64,000 bases of DNA, taken from Nicotiana tabacum. Its lineage: Eukaryota; Streptophyta; Magnoliopsida; Solanales; Solanaceae. Positions 44,769 to 55,866 of the stretch are shown piece by piece. The notes below the pieces were generated by a model. The model searched no databases. It was not told where the DNA came from and worked only from the letters and a program-made list of their open reading frames with translations. The stretch's first letter is position 1. Every line of letters starts with the position of its first letter. A program made the position numbers and the translations under genes. The stretch covers positions 54,370,419 to 54,434,418 of the forward strand of contig NC_134095.1 of the NCBI RefSeq assembly GCF_000715075.1, in the 5' to 3' direction.

Positions 44769-47700
44769 TGCCTCCTTTTTCCGCCCCCGCGAGGGGTGAA
44801 GGAGTTTTCTCCAATTAAAGGACAGTCGAAACGGTATTTGTTTATTTATTTCAGATTCGCCACTTGAGAATTTTATGGTGTCCCAAGTCACCGATTTTAA
44901 TCCCGAATCGAGGAGAATATGACTCTGTTTGTCATTCTGCGAACCAGAAATCCGAGTAAGGAATTCTGTTAATTCGAGAGAAGGTGTTAGGCATTCCCGA
45001 ATTCCGTGGTTCTAGCACGGTCGCTTAACCATTTTTATACTTGGCTTAATTATCTCGGCTTACTAAATACATTTTTTCTTGTTGCATGATTTTATTACCG
45101 CTTTTGTTTAGATTATTTACAATTATAGACCTTTCTTGAAACGAATCATGCGTACGTATATTCGTATTATATATTTTTTATAAATGTAAAGAATCGTGTC
45201 ACGCATACGTATACACAATATGGTTGATAATATTTTTTTTTATATTTTTATTTAAAAAAAACTTATGTTCGAAATTGTGCTAAAAAATAAAATTAAGAAC
45301 ATTCGTCACTCTTGTATGATTAAATAGTGAACTGCACATCTCGGGTTATATGAAATTAATTTAATATCCTCCGAAGAAAACCCCTTTTATTAAAAGTTTG
45401 CTCGAAGTTGCGCGAACGCATAATCCGAACTGCCTTTAGAAAATGTAATTAGGTCACGCGAACGTATCCTTAATTTCTCGAAATATTCTTGATAGTAATG
45501 TAAAATTTCTACAAATGTTTATTATATTCATCTATTTTTAAATATGAGAATCATGGAAATCACTGATTGGGACGCCTCCAAATTTCTTGAAAAGATACCC
45601 AAATTTATTAGGTGTTGACCACAGGTTATATTTTAAACGCATGAATTATATACCTCAAAACTATTTAAATTTAACGAATTAATGATATGAAAAATAAATA
45701 ACGTGCAACTTAAATTTACCAAAAAAAAAAGCGAATTACGTGCGAAACTAGGAAAAAAAAATTATTGATAAACAAACTAATAGTTTTCGAAAATTTTTCA
45801 TTATTCTATTCAGAGCGAACTCTATTTTATATATCTTTGGCTTAAAATGTTGCAATTCGTATTTATGAATCCCACCTCCTTCTTATCAACTTGTTTTTAG
45901 TCCAAAGTTCTAACTATTTAGTTAATTTGCTTACGATGATTGAGTTTGGGATAGATAAAATCAAACCAATTTTTATTCTCGGGCTATGCAAGCTATTTAC
46001 AAACACTAAATATACACTTTGTAAGAATCAATGACGTTATTTTTTATATACTATTTTTAGAAATGAGTTAAACGCATTCTAAAAATAAATGGACCATTTG
46101 TTTTTAAGAAAGAGAACCAATCTACAAGTTGATTTAATAAGATGACATTACATGTAACATAAATATACATCTGAACCATCCGTAATAATCCAATATCTTA
46201 ATCGTAACGAATTATATCGATTCACCTCTCACTTAGAGTTATCCGCATTATTAGGCCCTATTTTTTTTGTATAAACGAGAATACTTATGTCAACTAGAAT
46301 TAAACAATATCGATCTTGACGAAATAGCTAGTTCCCCGATATTTTCATGTTACCAAACACTTAGTTAACATGGTCTAAATACAAAGTTTAAAGAATAATC
46401 AACTTTCTACCAAATTCCCTGTCTTGACAATTCGAATATAACTATACTTAATGAGATTCTGAAATAGATAACATTATTACAAAGCTTATACGAACTTCAA
46501 AATGGGATGATTAACTAATAATCCTCATGTCAAGCGCAAGCTAATAGTTAATTAAAAAATTAAACTCGACTAATGCCTTAAGATGAACAACAGACATATT
46601 TGAAATTCCAGATTTCATTTACTGGCAATATTGAAGCTTTTCATGACATGAGTCTACAGATATGTACCTGGAAATGAGGGTAAAAGAGGTAAAGTTCAGC
46701 AGTAGCAGCAGCAACAAAAACCAGTAGAAAAATGCCAATGATTCAGCAGATTTGAGCAAAACAGCAAGACCCGTGAAAACCAGACGAACAGTAGCAGAAA
46801 TTTTATGAAAATTTCAGATCCAATCAAACAGTATCACCAAACAAACCAAGACAGATATGAGGAAAACAATATTTCTGACCTCTCTTATTTTTTTCTGTTC
46901 TGTTTCAGATTCTGTGTGTGTGCTCTCTTTTTCTATTTTTTTTTTCTTTCTGTTTCTTTTCTCTGTTTATCTTTTCTTGTTTTCTCTACTGATTTTTCAG
47001 CTCCTTTTGTTATTTCTGTCCAGTTTCCTCTCTATATGTTCTGCCCTTTGTATATCTCTCCCTCTGTTTCCTTTTTTTTTTTTTTTTTTCTGTTCTCTCC
47101 TTTCAGATAATCTCTCTCTCTGTCTATTCTCTACTTGAAATCAGTCCCAACACCTCTTCTTATACAACTTATTTTCCTCCTTTTCAGCCTACTGCCTGGA
47201 CCCCTTTTCCCCTTTTAAAATCAGAAATTTTCACTCAAATAACACAGTCTGCTTTTCTAATCAATCAGCCATTAAGGATACCTTTTCCCTTATTTTCAGC
47301 ACTCCCAATTCCCTTTGTTCCCCATTATTGCATTAATTAATACCCTATTGATAAAGCACTAACAATAAAGTATCATGCTAACTGTTTTATTCCTCAAACA
47401 CCCCTAAAAATCCCTTAATATTACTGCCCCAGACCAAAACTGCCCAAACTTAACAATTATCTAAACTAATCTGCTTAACAGCTAATAACCAATTCCTAAA
47501 ATAAATCAAACAAACATTCTATCCTTACAGATTGTGCCAAACAGGGAAATGCAATTGCTATGATCGATCCAGCATACGAAATGTCTAATAGCTAATTGAC
47601 AAAGGCTAAATTCAAACTGGAACTAACAGACTGAACACTGAACTTGAATAAAAACATATTAACAACACACAGAACTCAACAGAATAATTTAAACTGAAAT

Positions 47701-49624
47701 TGAAAATCGAACTAAGATCAAACAAATGCAGAAGCATTGTCAGTATATTGACAATGCCCTGAAACTAATTGCCCAGAAATCAACATACACAACATCCATT
47801 TGACAAACTTATTGATTTACAAACAAGAATGATTTAATTGACGAGTATTAATCAACTGATTACCTACATATTTGTCAACAATCAGTCTATAAATAATCAA
47901 GCAATTTCAATCGGCATTGACAAGGACAGAGGTTTTAACAACTAATCGACGAACTTATCCGAATTGATTACACATCCTATAACTATTCACAACAAAGAAC
48001 ATAAACAAATTCAAACAAATAAAAGGGATACTGGGAATGAGAAGATGATTTGAAAGAATCGGGACAATTAATCAAAACTAAACTACACAAATACACGGAT
48101 AAACAAAAACCATAAACACAGGAAAAGAAAAAAAAAATACCTCCAACCTTCAGAACTCATACGGACACAGGCTCAACTTGGATTCGGACCTTTTGAGGTT
48201 GAACAGACTTTATTCGAAGTATTCTCTATTGAGAATACCTCGATTAAAGTCTCTTAGACCTCAATCCCTCATTTAATCGGACAAATTCCACGATTTGGCA
48301 TTTTAGGGTTCCACTTTTCTCGGATATAGGGTTTGACCATTTCTGGGCATATTTGAAGGAAATCAAGAGTGGTTTAGGGGTGAAGGAAGCTTGGGGGTTA
48401 CCTAGTGTAAATCTGAAACACATCTGACAAGTTCATGTTTGTTTTGAACCTTCAAAACAAGATTCGAGGAGTTTTAGGAAGATTCGAAACAAACGATTGT
48501 CAGATCCATGGTAAGGGTAGTCAGGAGAAGCTATGGTGTTAATTAGGGACTGATTGGTTTGGATCTGAGTTTGGCTCGAATCTTCAAATGAAGATTCGAG
48601 AAACTCCAGGAAGATTCGAGCTCAGTGGTTACCAGATTTGGATAGAGGATGGTCAGGGGGTTCAGGGGTGTTAAGGTGGTGACCGGAGGCGTCGTTTCCG
48701 CCGGGCTTCAGGCGAGGGGGAGTTAGGGCGGCTAGGGTTTTGGGTATCATCTCAAGGACGATGATGAACATGAGAGGGAGGGGGTGTTTGGTTAGGGGGG
48801 CTGGGGTAGGAATTATGCTTTTATGGTAGAGGGGGGAATTGATCTTGGCCGTTGGATCCATCAAGATCTATGGCCAAGATCAATTCACTTAAAGGGGACG
48901 ACACCGTTTTGTTCAAACTGGGGATGGGTTGGCCCGGGCAATGGGTCGGGTAGGGGATTATGGGTTTGGTCAAAGCTCTGGGAGCCATTGGATCAGAAAC
49001 AATGAACGGCCCCGATCAAATTCAACCATACGGCGTCGTATGGTTTGTCTTTGAAATTAACTGACCGGGCATCATCAAATGGCGTAGTATTTTCCCTGTA
49101 CTACGTCGTTTGATGGTCTTTGGGTTGACTGACCTGGGCCGGGTAAATGCTTTGTTTTGGGCTTGATTGTTTTGTTAATTAAAATGGCCCAGTCCAATTT
49201 TCTTCCTATTTACACTTTAATTCCTAATTATTAAATTCCTAATTTTAATTATAAAAATCAAAATTACCCTTAAAAAAATATTAATTAACCTTTAACAACC
49301 ATTAACACATAAGACAAAATATTAATCACACAATGACACATTTAAATGACAAAAATAGGATAAATGCATATTTTTATGATTTTCTTTTTTAGAGCTAAAT
49401 AACGGTTTAATTAATTCTTAAATGCATAATTAAATCCTAGATATGCATGCAACATGTATTTTTATTTTATTTTTCATTTAACTATAACAAAGTAAACATT
49501 TACGGACAAAACACAAATAATTATCCAAAAAATGCCACATAAATTCTAAAAAATGCATACAAAGAAAAATTATTTGTGATTTCTTTTGGAGTAGTTCTTG
49601 TGAGGCAAAAATCACGTGCTCACA
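44769..49624 (-). repeat. Element A 3' LTR (4,856 bp)
   Basis: On the minus strand it begins TGTGAGCACGTGATTTTTGC and ends GGAAAAAGGAGGCA. From 44995 rightward it aligns with 58107-62748 at high identity, differing by scattered substitutions and short indels. It contains a long T/C-rich tract (46900-47125), inverted repeats at 48837-48885 and 49025-49116, and no credible gene. The 80-codon minus-strand frame (48622-48864) recurs at 61745-61987 only because the LTRs are copies. Confidence 0.94.
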
Positions 49625-49645
49625 GCTGCCCCTCTTTGTGCGGAA
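49625..49645 (-). other. Element A polypurine tract
   Basis: On the minus strand CACAAAGAGGGGCAGC runs directly into the TGTGAGCACG start of the 3' LTR. Purine-rich tracts here prime plus-strand DNA synthesis. Confidence 0.85.
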
Positions 49646-50254
49646 ACTCGAAGAGTTTTCGTGCAAAGATAAAGTGAGCGGATACGAGCGATTTTTGTCT
49701 GTTTGAATACTCCGTGGGAAGCATTTTTTGAAAGGATTTGACCAAACCTCTGCTTCAAAGGTTTCCTACATATCCTTGGCTATAAAGGAATCAAGTCAAT
49801 GTAGTTCGGGAAGTTTTGGTAGCTGGGACTACCATGAAGCTGCGGTTTTGCTGTTATTGCGTGCTGCTTTTACTGCTTGCTGACCTCCTTATTACACCCT
49901 GCTTAAAAAAAACAAAAAGCTAGACTAGACCATGGTATATGAATTACAAAATCTTATCTAGATCATGCCCTTGCGTTTCTTGTTGCTTTGATGTCTTGGT
50001 GACTCTTTGGTGTCCTTTGCTTCTGATTTGTCTCGTATTCTCCTTTGACCACCGATCTCGAACTGTTTTTTTCTTTTCGCATTGTTTTTTCATTGTGTCT
50101 TGTACTTCCTTCCTCTGTTTGGGACTCTTGTTGTTTCCCGTTGGGGATTTGGTTGGATTTCTCTGCTTTATTGACTCTAAGTGTACTCCTCTATTATATG
50201 GGCAGGATCTTGACTTCAACCAACAATGTCAAAAATAAATTGTCATTCTGTTCT
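49646..50254 (-). other. Element A 3' untranslated region, distal part
   Basis: Noncoding sequence between the 48-bp array and the polypurine tract. Reading frames over 49939-50278 on both strands are low-complexity and match no domain. Confidence 0.6.
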
Positions 50255-50261
50255 TCAGGGG

Positions 50262-50870
50262 GGCTCCTGATTACTTAAAATTTGAATTGTATTCCCTTAT
50301 TCTCCAGGTGGGCTCCTGATTGCTGATACTTCAACTGTTCTTCCTTGTTCTCCAGGTGGACGCCTGATTGCTGATATTTCAAATGTTCTTCCTTGTTCTC
50401 CAGGTGGACGCCTGATTGCTGATACTTCAACTGTTCTTCCTTGTTCTCCAGGTGGACGCCTGATTGCTGATATTTCAACTGTTCTTCCTTGTTCTCCAGG
50501 TGGACGCCTGATTGCTGATATTTCCATTGCTCTTCCTTGTTCTCCAGGTGGACGCCTGATTGCTGATATTTCCATTGCTCTTCCTTGTTCTCCAGGTGGA
50601 CGCCTGATTGCTATTTTAACTGTTCTTCCTTGTTCTCCAGGTGGACGTCTGACTGCTAATACTTCCATTGCTCTTCCTTGTTCTCCAGGTGGACGCCTGA
50701 CTACTAATACTTCCATTGCTCTTCCTTGTTCTCCAGGTGGACGCCTGACTACTAATACTTCCATTGCTCTTCCTTGTTATCCAGGTGGACGCCTGATTGC
50801 TAATACTTCCGTTGCTCTTCCTTGTTCTTCAGGTGGACGTCTGACTTCTTCCCTCACCGGGTGTTTCCTG
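50262..50870 (-). repeat. 48-bp tandem array (about 12 copies) in the element A 3' region
   Basis: The core GTTCTCCAGGTGGACGCCTG recurs at 48-bp steps (50354, 50402, 50450, 50498, 50546, 50594), with one 45-bp step to 50639 and then 48-bp steps again to 50831. Degenerate units flank both ends. As 48 is a multiple of three, the minus strand stays open for 155 codons with a 16-residue repeat around RRPPGEQGRT. That frame has no domain match that I recognise and lies after pol, so I treat it as 3' UTR. Confidence 0.93.
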
Positions 50871-51978
50871 AAACAAATATTGTTTTTGCCCCTATTTCAA
50901 ATCAAAGAAAATTTTGTTTGTTTAAGTCATGGTGGTTAGTTGTGGCATTCTTGCTGGGGTGGAGTTTCTCTTTGTCCTGTTTTACCGCCTTGGAGTGGTT
51001 GAAAAAAAATTGTTTTGTCCTCATAATTGATCCTTAACCGTAGGATCCCCACTATTGTTTTCACTTCAAACTCTTTCAATCGTAATCATATGTCTCTCCT
51101 GACATTACTGAACCACCTTTCTGATTAAACTTTTCTCATACCCATATCTTATTTTCATCCTATTAATTCCCGTCCATAATGGCCGTATTTTGCGTTGTGC
51201 AATCTTGAATCTTGGTAGTATACATTGACATTCCTTTTTATTTGCTTGGAACGAAACTTACCTCAAAACTTTTAGAAGAGTAAGATTATTAGTGACGAAA
51301 CATGATGATTTCGACAATATAGAATGAAAAGAAAAATTCAAATTTGGATGACTGTTGGAGATAGGAATAAGGAACTTATCTGATTGGAGTTACTGACACC
51401 AATGATCAGGGTATGCATTTTGGATTAATCAGCCCAGTCTATTTAACCAAACCTTTTCAATCTTTCTAAAACTTCCAGATCCCAATTTTACTTTTTGCCG
51501 ACTTACGAACCTTGTTTGACTTGCAGTGTCTTAAAGAGTTTTCACCGACAAACCTTCCTCATTTGTTTATTTCTCAATTCCTTTTGGCCTTATGGTGCCT
51601 GCGAAGGTTTTCACCAATAAGACTCTCTCATGTTACTTTCTCTCAGCTTCCGTCGTCTCATGGTGCCCGTGCGGGTTTTCACCTATAAGACTCTCTCATT
51701 TTCATCGCTTTTTCTTGTTTGGACCAGAGTGTTATGAACCATCTCCATTTTCTTGACTTCGCATTTTTCTAAGATTGATCGAAAGGTCTTTTGGTATGTA
51801 GTTGGAATGAAAGGGTATCAAGAGTTAAACAATTTTGATAGGGGTTTAAAATTACAACTCTTGGAATCATTTTTCTTATTGCCAATACAATTCCTGTCCC
51901 AGTTTCTTGATTGGAGGTCTCTTGATGTTTCATTTTATGCACATTCTGCATATTATGCACCTTATGACCGAGCCGTGA
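50871..51978 (-). other. Element A 3' untranslated region, proximal part
   Basis: About 1.1 kb of noncoding sequence. Near 51540-51700 three related phrases (GGTTTTCACCKATAAGACTC) suggest a short degenerate repeat of about 85-100 bp. No gene was recognised. Confidence 0.6.
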
Positions 51979-52020
51979 GGCGCCTACGTATCCTCTTTGA
52001 GGAATCAGGTCAAACGTAGT
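51979..52020 (-). other. Conserved 3' region motif of element A
   Basis: Minus strand ACTACGTTTGACCTGATTCC followed by a small stem-loop TCCTCAAAGAGGA and then TACGTAGGCGCC. It lies 184 bases after the pol stop and aligns with 44517-44560 of element B. Confidence 0.7.
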
Positions 52021-52203
52021 TCACTTCTATAATTTTTTTTTTATTATTAATGATTCCAAAAGAGGGATAGGAAAGAAACAAAATATGGCTCAAAAGGGGG
52101 AACAAAGGATACAGTGTTTGGATAGCAGAATAAATTGTCTTTGTCATTCCAATCTTCGAAATAATGCCAAATACAAACATTCAATAATTATACCAAAGAA
52201 AAA

Positions 52204-54078
52204 TCATGCATAATATCTCTTTACCGCATCAGAATTGATAGCCATGTCTATGTATTTTCCTTCAACATCTATTAAACATAATGCACCATTGGACAATACT
52301 CTGGTCACAATGAACGGTCCTTGCCAATTCGGGGCAAATTTGCCCTTTGCTTCAACCTGATGTGGAAGAATACGTTTCAGCACATGTTGACCCACTTCAA
52401 ACTTTCGGGGACGCACCTTTTTGTTGTATGCTCTTGCTATTCTTCTTTGATACAATTGGCCATGACATACTGCTGCCAATCGTTTTTCATCAATCAAGTT
52501 TAACTGTTCCAAACGGGTTTTGACCCATTCATCATCATCAATCTTAGCTTCGGCGACGATCCGAAGGGAAGGAATTTCAACTTCAGCAGGAATTACCGCC
52601 TCAGTGCCATATACCAACAAATAAGGAGTTGCTCCTACTGAGGTGCGAACAGTAGTGCGATATCCCAACAACGCAAATGGTAATTTTTCGTGCCATTGTC
52701 TTGAACCTTCTACCATTTTCCGAAGTATCTTCTTTATGTTTTTGTTGGCTGCCTCGACTGCTCCATTCGCCTTGGGCCGATATTGGGTGGAGTTGCGATG
52801 TATAATCTTAAACTGTTGACATACTTCTCTCATTAAGTTACTGTTAAGATTAGCACTGTTGTCTGTGATGATCACCTTTGGGATTCCAAATCGACATATG
52901 ATTTTTGAGTGAACAAAATCTACCACAGCTTTCTTGGTCACCGATTTGACTGTTTTGGCCTCAACCCATTTAGTGAAATAATCAATGGCTACCAGAATGA
53001 ACCTGTGCCCATTGGATGCTGCCGGCTCAATTGGTCCAATGACATCCATACCCCAAGCGACGAAAGGCCATGGTGCCGACATTGTGTGCAACTCGGATGG
53101 TGGAGAATGAATCAAATCCCCGTGTATCTGGCATTGATGACATTTGCGCACAAAACTGATACAATCTCGCTCCATGGTAAGCCAATAGTAACCAGCTCGG
53201 AGAATTTTCTTTGCCAACACATATCCGCTCATGTGGGGTCCGCAAACTCCCGAATGTACTTCAGACATGACAGCCGTAGCTTGTCTAGCATCTATGCATC
53301 TTAATAATCCAAGGTCTGGTGTTCTTTTATACAAAACCCCTCCACTTAAGAAGAATCCATTTGCCAACCGCCTAATGGTTCTTTTTTGATCCCCGGTGGC
53401 TTGCGCTGGATATATCCCCATTCTGATATACTCCTTGATGTCATGGAACCATGGTTCACCATCAAATTCTTCTTCAATCATGTTGCAGTAAGCGTGCTGA
53501 TCGTGGACTCGAATATGCAGTGGATCCACATAAGCTTTGTCCAGATGGTGCAACATTGATGCCAGGGTAGCCAATGCATCGGCAACCTCATTATGGATCC
53601 TTGGAACATGCTTGAACTCCACTGATCGAAACTGCTGACAAAGATCATGTAAACATTGTCGGTATGGTATGAGCTTCAAGTCTCGTGTTTCCCATTCTCC
53701 TTGAATTTTATGTACCAGAAGATCCGAATCTCCCAAGACCAAGATTTCCTGGATACCCATGTCTGCAGCTAGCCTTAACCCCAAAATACAAGCTTCATAC
53801 TCAGCCATATTATTGGTGCAATAAAATCGAAGTTGAGCTGTAACAGGATAGTGATGCCTGGTTTCAGAAATAATTACAGCTCCTATCCCGACTCCTTTCA
53901 TGTTAGCAGCCCCATCAAAGAAAAGTTTCCATCCAGGTTTTTCAATTTGCTCCATCTCACCGATATGCATTATTTCTTCATCGGGAAAATAAGTTCTCAA
54001 GGGCTCGTACTCTTCGTCGACCGGATTTTCGGCCAAATAATCGGCCAATGCTTGGGCTTTTATTGCAGTCCGAGTCAC
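52204..54078 (-). CDS. Element A second RNase H and integrase
   Basis: A 624-codon open block, the longest in the window. Residues about 50-175 are an archaeal-type RNase H with acidic residues D55 (LFFDGAAN), E93 (MAEYEA), D117 (LGDSDL) and D167 (VADALA). Integrase follows: zinc-binding H275, H282, C313 and C316, and the catalytic triad D345 (GMDVIGP), D406 (ITDNSAN) and E442 (GAVEAAN), with the DD35E spacing kept. The C-terminal GKFAPNWQGPFIV fold and KRYYA end match family length. The first codons continue the RT-RNase H frame upstream (KAQALADYLAENP), so the Met at 54078 is internal and a stop just upstream (54085-54087 area) isolates the block. This part may retain catalytic residues but would not be made as a normal polyprotein. 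Confidence 0.92.
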   Translation of the reverse strand: MTRTAIKAQALADYLAENPVDEEYEPLRTYFPDEEIMHIGEMEQIEKPGWKLFFDGAANMKGVGIGAVIISETRHHYPVTAQLRFYCTNNMAEYEACILGLRLAADMGIQEILVLGDSDLLVHKIQGEWETRDLKLIPYRQCLHDLCQQFRSVEFKHVPRIHNEVADALATLASMLHHLDKAYVDPLHIRVHDQHAYCNMIEEEFDGEPWFHDIKEYIRMGIYPAQATGDQKRTIRRLANGFFLSGGVLYKRTPDLGLLRCIDARQATAVMSEVHSGVCGPHMSGYVLAKKILRAGYYWLTMERDCISFVRKCHQCQIHGDLIHSPPSELHTMSAPWPFVAWGMDVIGPIEPAASNGHRFILVAIDYFTKWVEAKTVKSVTKKAVVDFVHSKIICRFGIPKVIITDNSANLNSNLMREVCQQFKIIHRNSTQYRPKANGAVEAANKNIKKILRKMVEGSRQWHEKLPFALLGYRTTVRTSVGATPYLLVYGTEAVIPAEVEIPSLRIVAEAKIDDDEWVKTRLEQLNLIDEKRLAAVCHGQLYQRRIARAYNKKVRPRKFEVGQHVLKRILPHQVEAKGKFAPNWQGPFIVTRVLSNGALCLIDVEGKYIDMAINSDAVKRYYA

Positions 54079-54087
54079 ATAGATGAT

Positions 54088-54540
54088 GTCAAATTATGTG
54101 AGCAATATTTGCCACTTTGCAAGTCTCCCTGTTGGCATAGGCTTTTGAAAAATATATTTCAACGGATCCAGACGCGAAATGAGGTAAATAGTATAGGATG
54201 ACAAATAGTGTTTCAATTTCTGAGCTACCCAAGTTAGGGCGCAACATGTCCTTTACAGATGAGTATACTTAACCTCATAAGCTGTGAACTTCTTGCTAAG
54301 GTAGTAGATGGCCTGTTCCTTTCTGCCGGTGATGTCGTGTTGCCCCAGTACACAACCAAATGAGTTTTCCAAGACTGTCAAGTAAAGAATCAAAGGTCTT
54401 CCTGGTTCTGGCGGAACCAGCACGGGTGGGTTTGACAAGTATCCTTTTATCTTATCAAACGCTTCTTGACACTCATCGGTCCATTTGACCGCAACATCCT
54501 TCTTCAACAATTTGAAAATAGGCTCACAGGTTGTCGTGAG
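54088..54540 (-). pseudogene. Element A first RNase H (broken)
   Basis: 54253-54510 reads LLKKDVAVKWTDECQEAFDK, LILYLTVLENSFGCVLGQHD and AIYYLSKKFTAYEVKYT, the gypsy RNase H. It is bounded by premature stops: TAG at 54541-54543 where CAG is expected, TAA near 54256 where GAA is expected, and TAA near 54096 before FDIIYVTR. Between 54096 and 54253 the frame still encodes RNase H-like text (CALTWVAQKLKHYL). Confidence 0.88.
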
Positions 54541-55164
54541 CTAAGCAATAAACCTGTTGATGTAATTCAACCTCCCTAACAAACTCATTACTTCAGTTTT
54601 GTTCCTTGGAGGTGGCAATTCTTGGATGGCTTTGATCTTTGATGGGTCTAGCTCGATGCCTCGCCGACTGACTATGAATCTCAACAACTTTCCAGATGGA
54701 ACACCAAATGCGCACTTGGCAAGGTTAAGCTTGAGGTTGTACCTGCGAAGTCTTAGGAAGAACTTCCTCAAATCCCCAACGTGGTCGGCCTGATGCTTTG
54801 ATTTTTTGATCACATCGTCCACGTATACCTCAATCTCCTTATGTATCATATCATGAAACACCGTGGTCATTGCTCTCATGTAAGTTTCCCCGGCGTTCTT
54901 CAAACCGAATGGCATTACCCGGTAACAATAAGTTCCCCATGGTGTGATGAATGCCGTCTTTTCTGCATCTTCTTCATCCATTAGAATTTGATGATACCCG
55001 GCATAACAATCCACAAAAGATCCTATCTCATGCTTGGCACAATTATCGATCAAAATATGGATATTGGGTAATGGGAAGTTATCCTTCGGACTTTGCTTTG
55101 TTGAGATTGCGGTAATCGACGCATACTCTAATCTTGCCGTCTTTCTTTGGCACAGGAACAACAT
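54541..55164 (-). pseudogene. Element A reverse transcriptase, main part
   Basis: The block includes FPLPNIHILIDNCAKHEIGS, MDEEDAEKTAFITPWGTYCY and RVMPFGLKNAGETYMRAMT, the catalytic YVDDVIKKSK, and LRFIVSRRGIELDPSKIKAI. It should join the N-terminal block at 55079-55660, but a one-base indel near 55085-55090 shifts the frame within the NLNKA-SPKD motif. It ends in TAG at 54541. Confidence 0.9.
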
Positions 55165-55682
55165 TAGCCAACCAAACAGGATATCGAGTAACTCGAATGA
55201 CCTTTGCCTCCAACTTTTTGGTGATTTCTTTTTTAATTCTCACACTCATATCAGGCTTGAACTTTCTCAACTTTTGCTTGACAGGAGGCACCATTGGATC
55301 AGTGGGTAATTTGTGAACCACTAAATCAGTGCTCAAGCCTGGCATGTCGTCATATGACCATGCAAAAACATCTTTGAATTCGATGAGTGTTTTAATTAAC
55401 TCTTCTCGGATCTTTGGTTCAAGGTGGACACTTATTTTAGTTTCTCGGATATTATTCGTGCCCCCTATATTGATGTCTTCGGTATCACTCATGTTAGGTT
55501 TGGTTTTTTCTTCAAAATGAATTAACTCTTTACTAATCTCTTCGAAAGACTCATCCTCATCATATTCTGATTCATAATCACAATATACTTCTTGAATTAT
55601 TATTTCGGAACCTGATTGATTTTTAAGACTGGGATGAGGATTCCTTATGTATGCCATATCAGTAGAGCCAGTGTAAAAAGGA
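55079..55682 (-). pseudogene. Element A pol N-terminus (exon after the intron)
   Basis: Starting right after the putative splice acceptor, the frame reads PFYTGSTDMAYIRNPHPSLK, then an acidic linker and the RT start VHLEPKIREELIKTLIEFKD, PVKQKLRKFKPDMSVRIKKE and WLANVVPVPKKDGKIRVCVD. It runs out of frame at 55085 (NLNKAKSEG). The open frame extends upstream to 55840 through hydrophobic, T-rich text that is the intron. Confidence 0.86.
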
Positions 55683-55866
55683 CTGTACAGAAAAAGAAGA
55701 AAAAGAAAAGAAAAACTATCAGGAATGATAATGAAAAGGAAAATGTATTTCATTGGATAATGAAAGATAACAAGGTTTGCACACTTCAAACAAACTGTAA
55801 GATAAACATTGGGATTACAACCCTGAAGTAACCCAAACAAACTGAAGGAAAATCAAAATAAACTAC
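55683..55866 (-). other. Putative Ogre-type intron (184 bp) between protease and RT
   Basis: On the minus strand the donor is TCTTG/GTAGTTTATT at 55867/55866 and the acceptor is TTCTTTTTCTGTACAG/TCC at 55683/55682, preceded by a T-rich tract. The gag-pro stop codon (55863-55865) lies inside the donor (G/GTAG). The length of 184 is one more than a multiple of three, so removal joins the gag-pro frame to the pol frame. Ogre elements are known to splice an intron at this position. Confidence 0.75.

Noticed and set aside
46805..47138. Phe/Ser-rich open frames (and the twin at 59927-60259)
   Set aside because: They translate a T/C-rich tract inside the element A LTR; frames differ between the two copies and run antisense to the element.
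48622..48864. 80-residue frame repeated at 61745-61987 with few changes
   Set aside because: The similarity is explained by the two LTRs being copies of each other; there is no domain, and one copy shows amino-acid changing substitutions.
49944..50219. 91-residue Lys/Gln-rich minus-strand frame
   Set aside because: Lies in the 3' untranslated part of element A after integrase, low complexity, with no match to any element domain.
50262..50870. CRISPR-like array
   Set aside because: The 48-bp units are directly adjacent with no unique spacers, and the setting is a plant retrotransposon 3' region.
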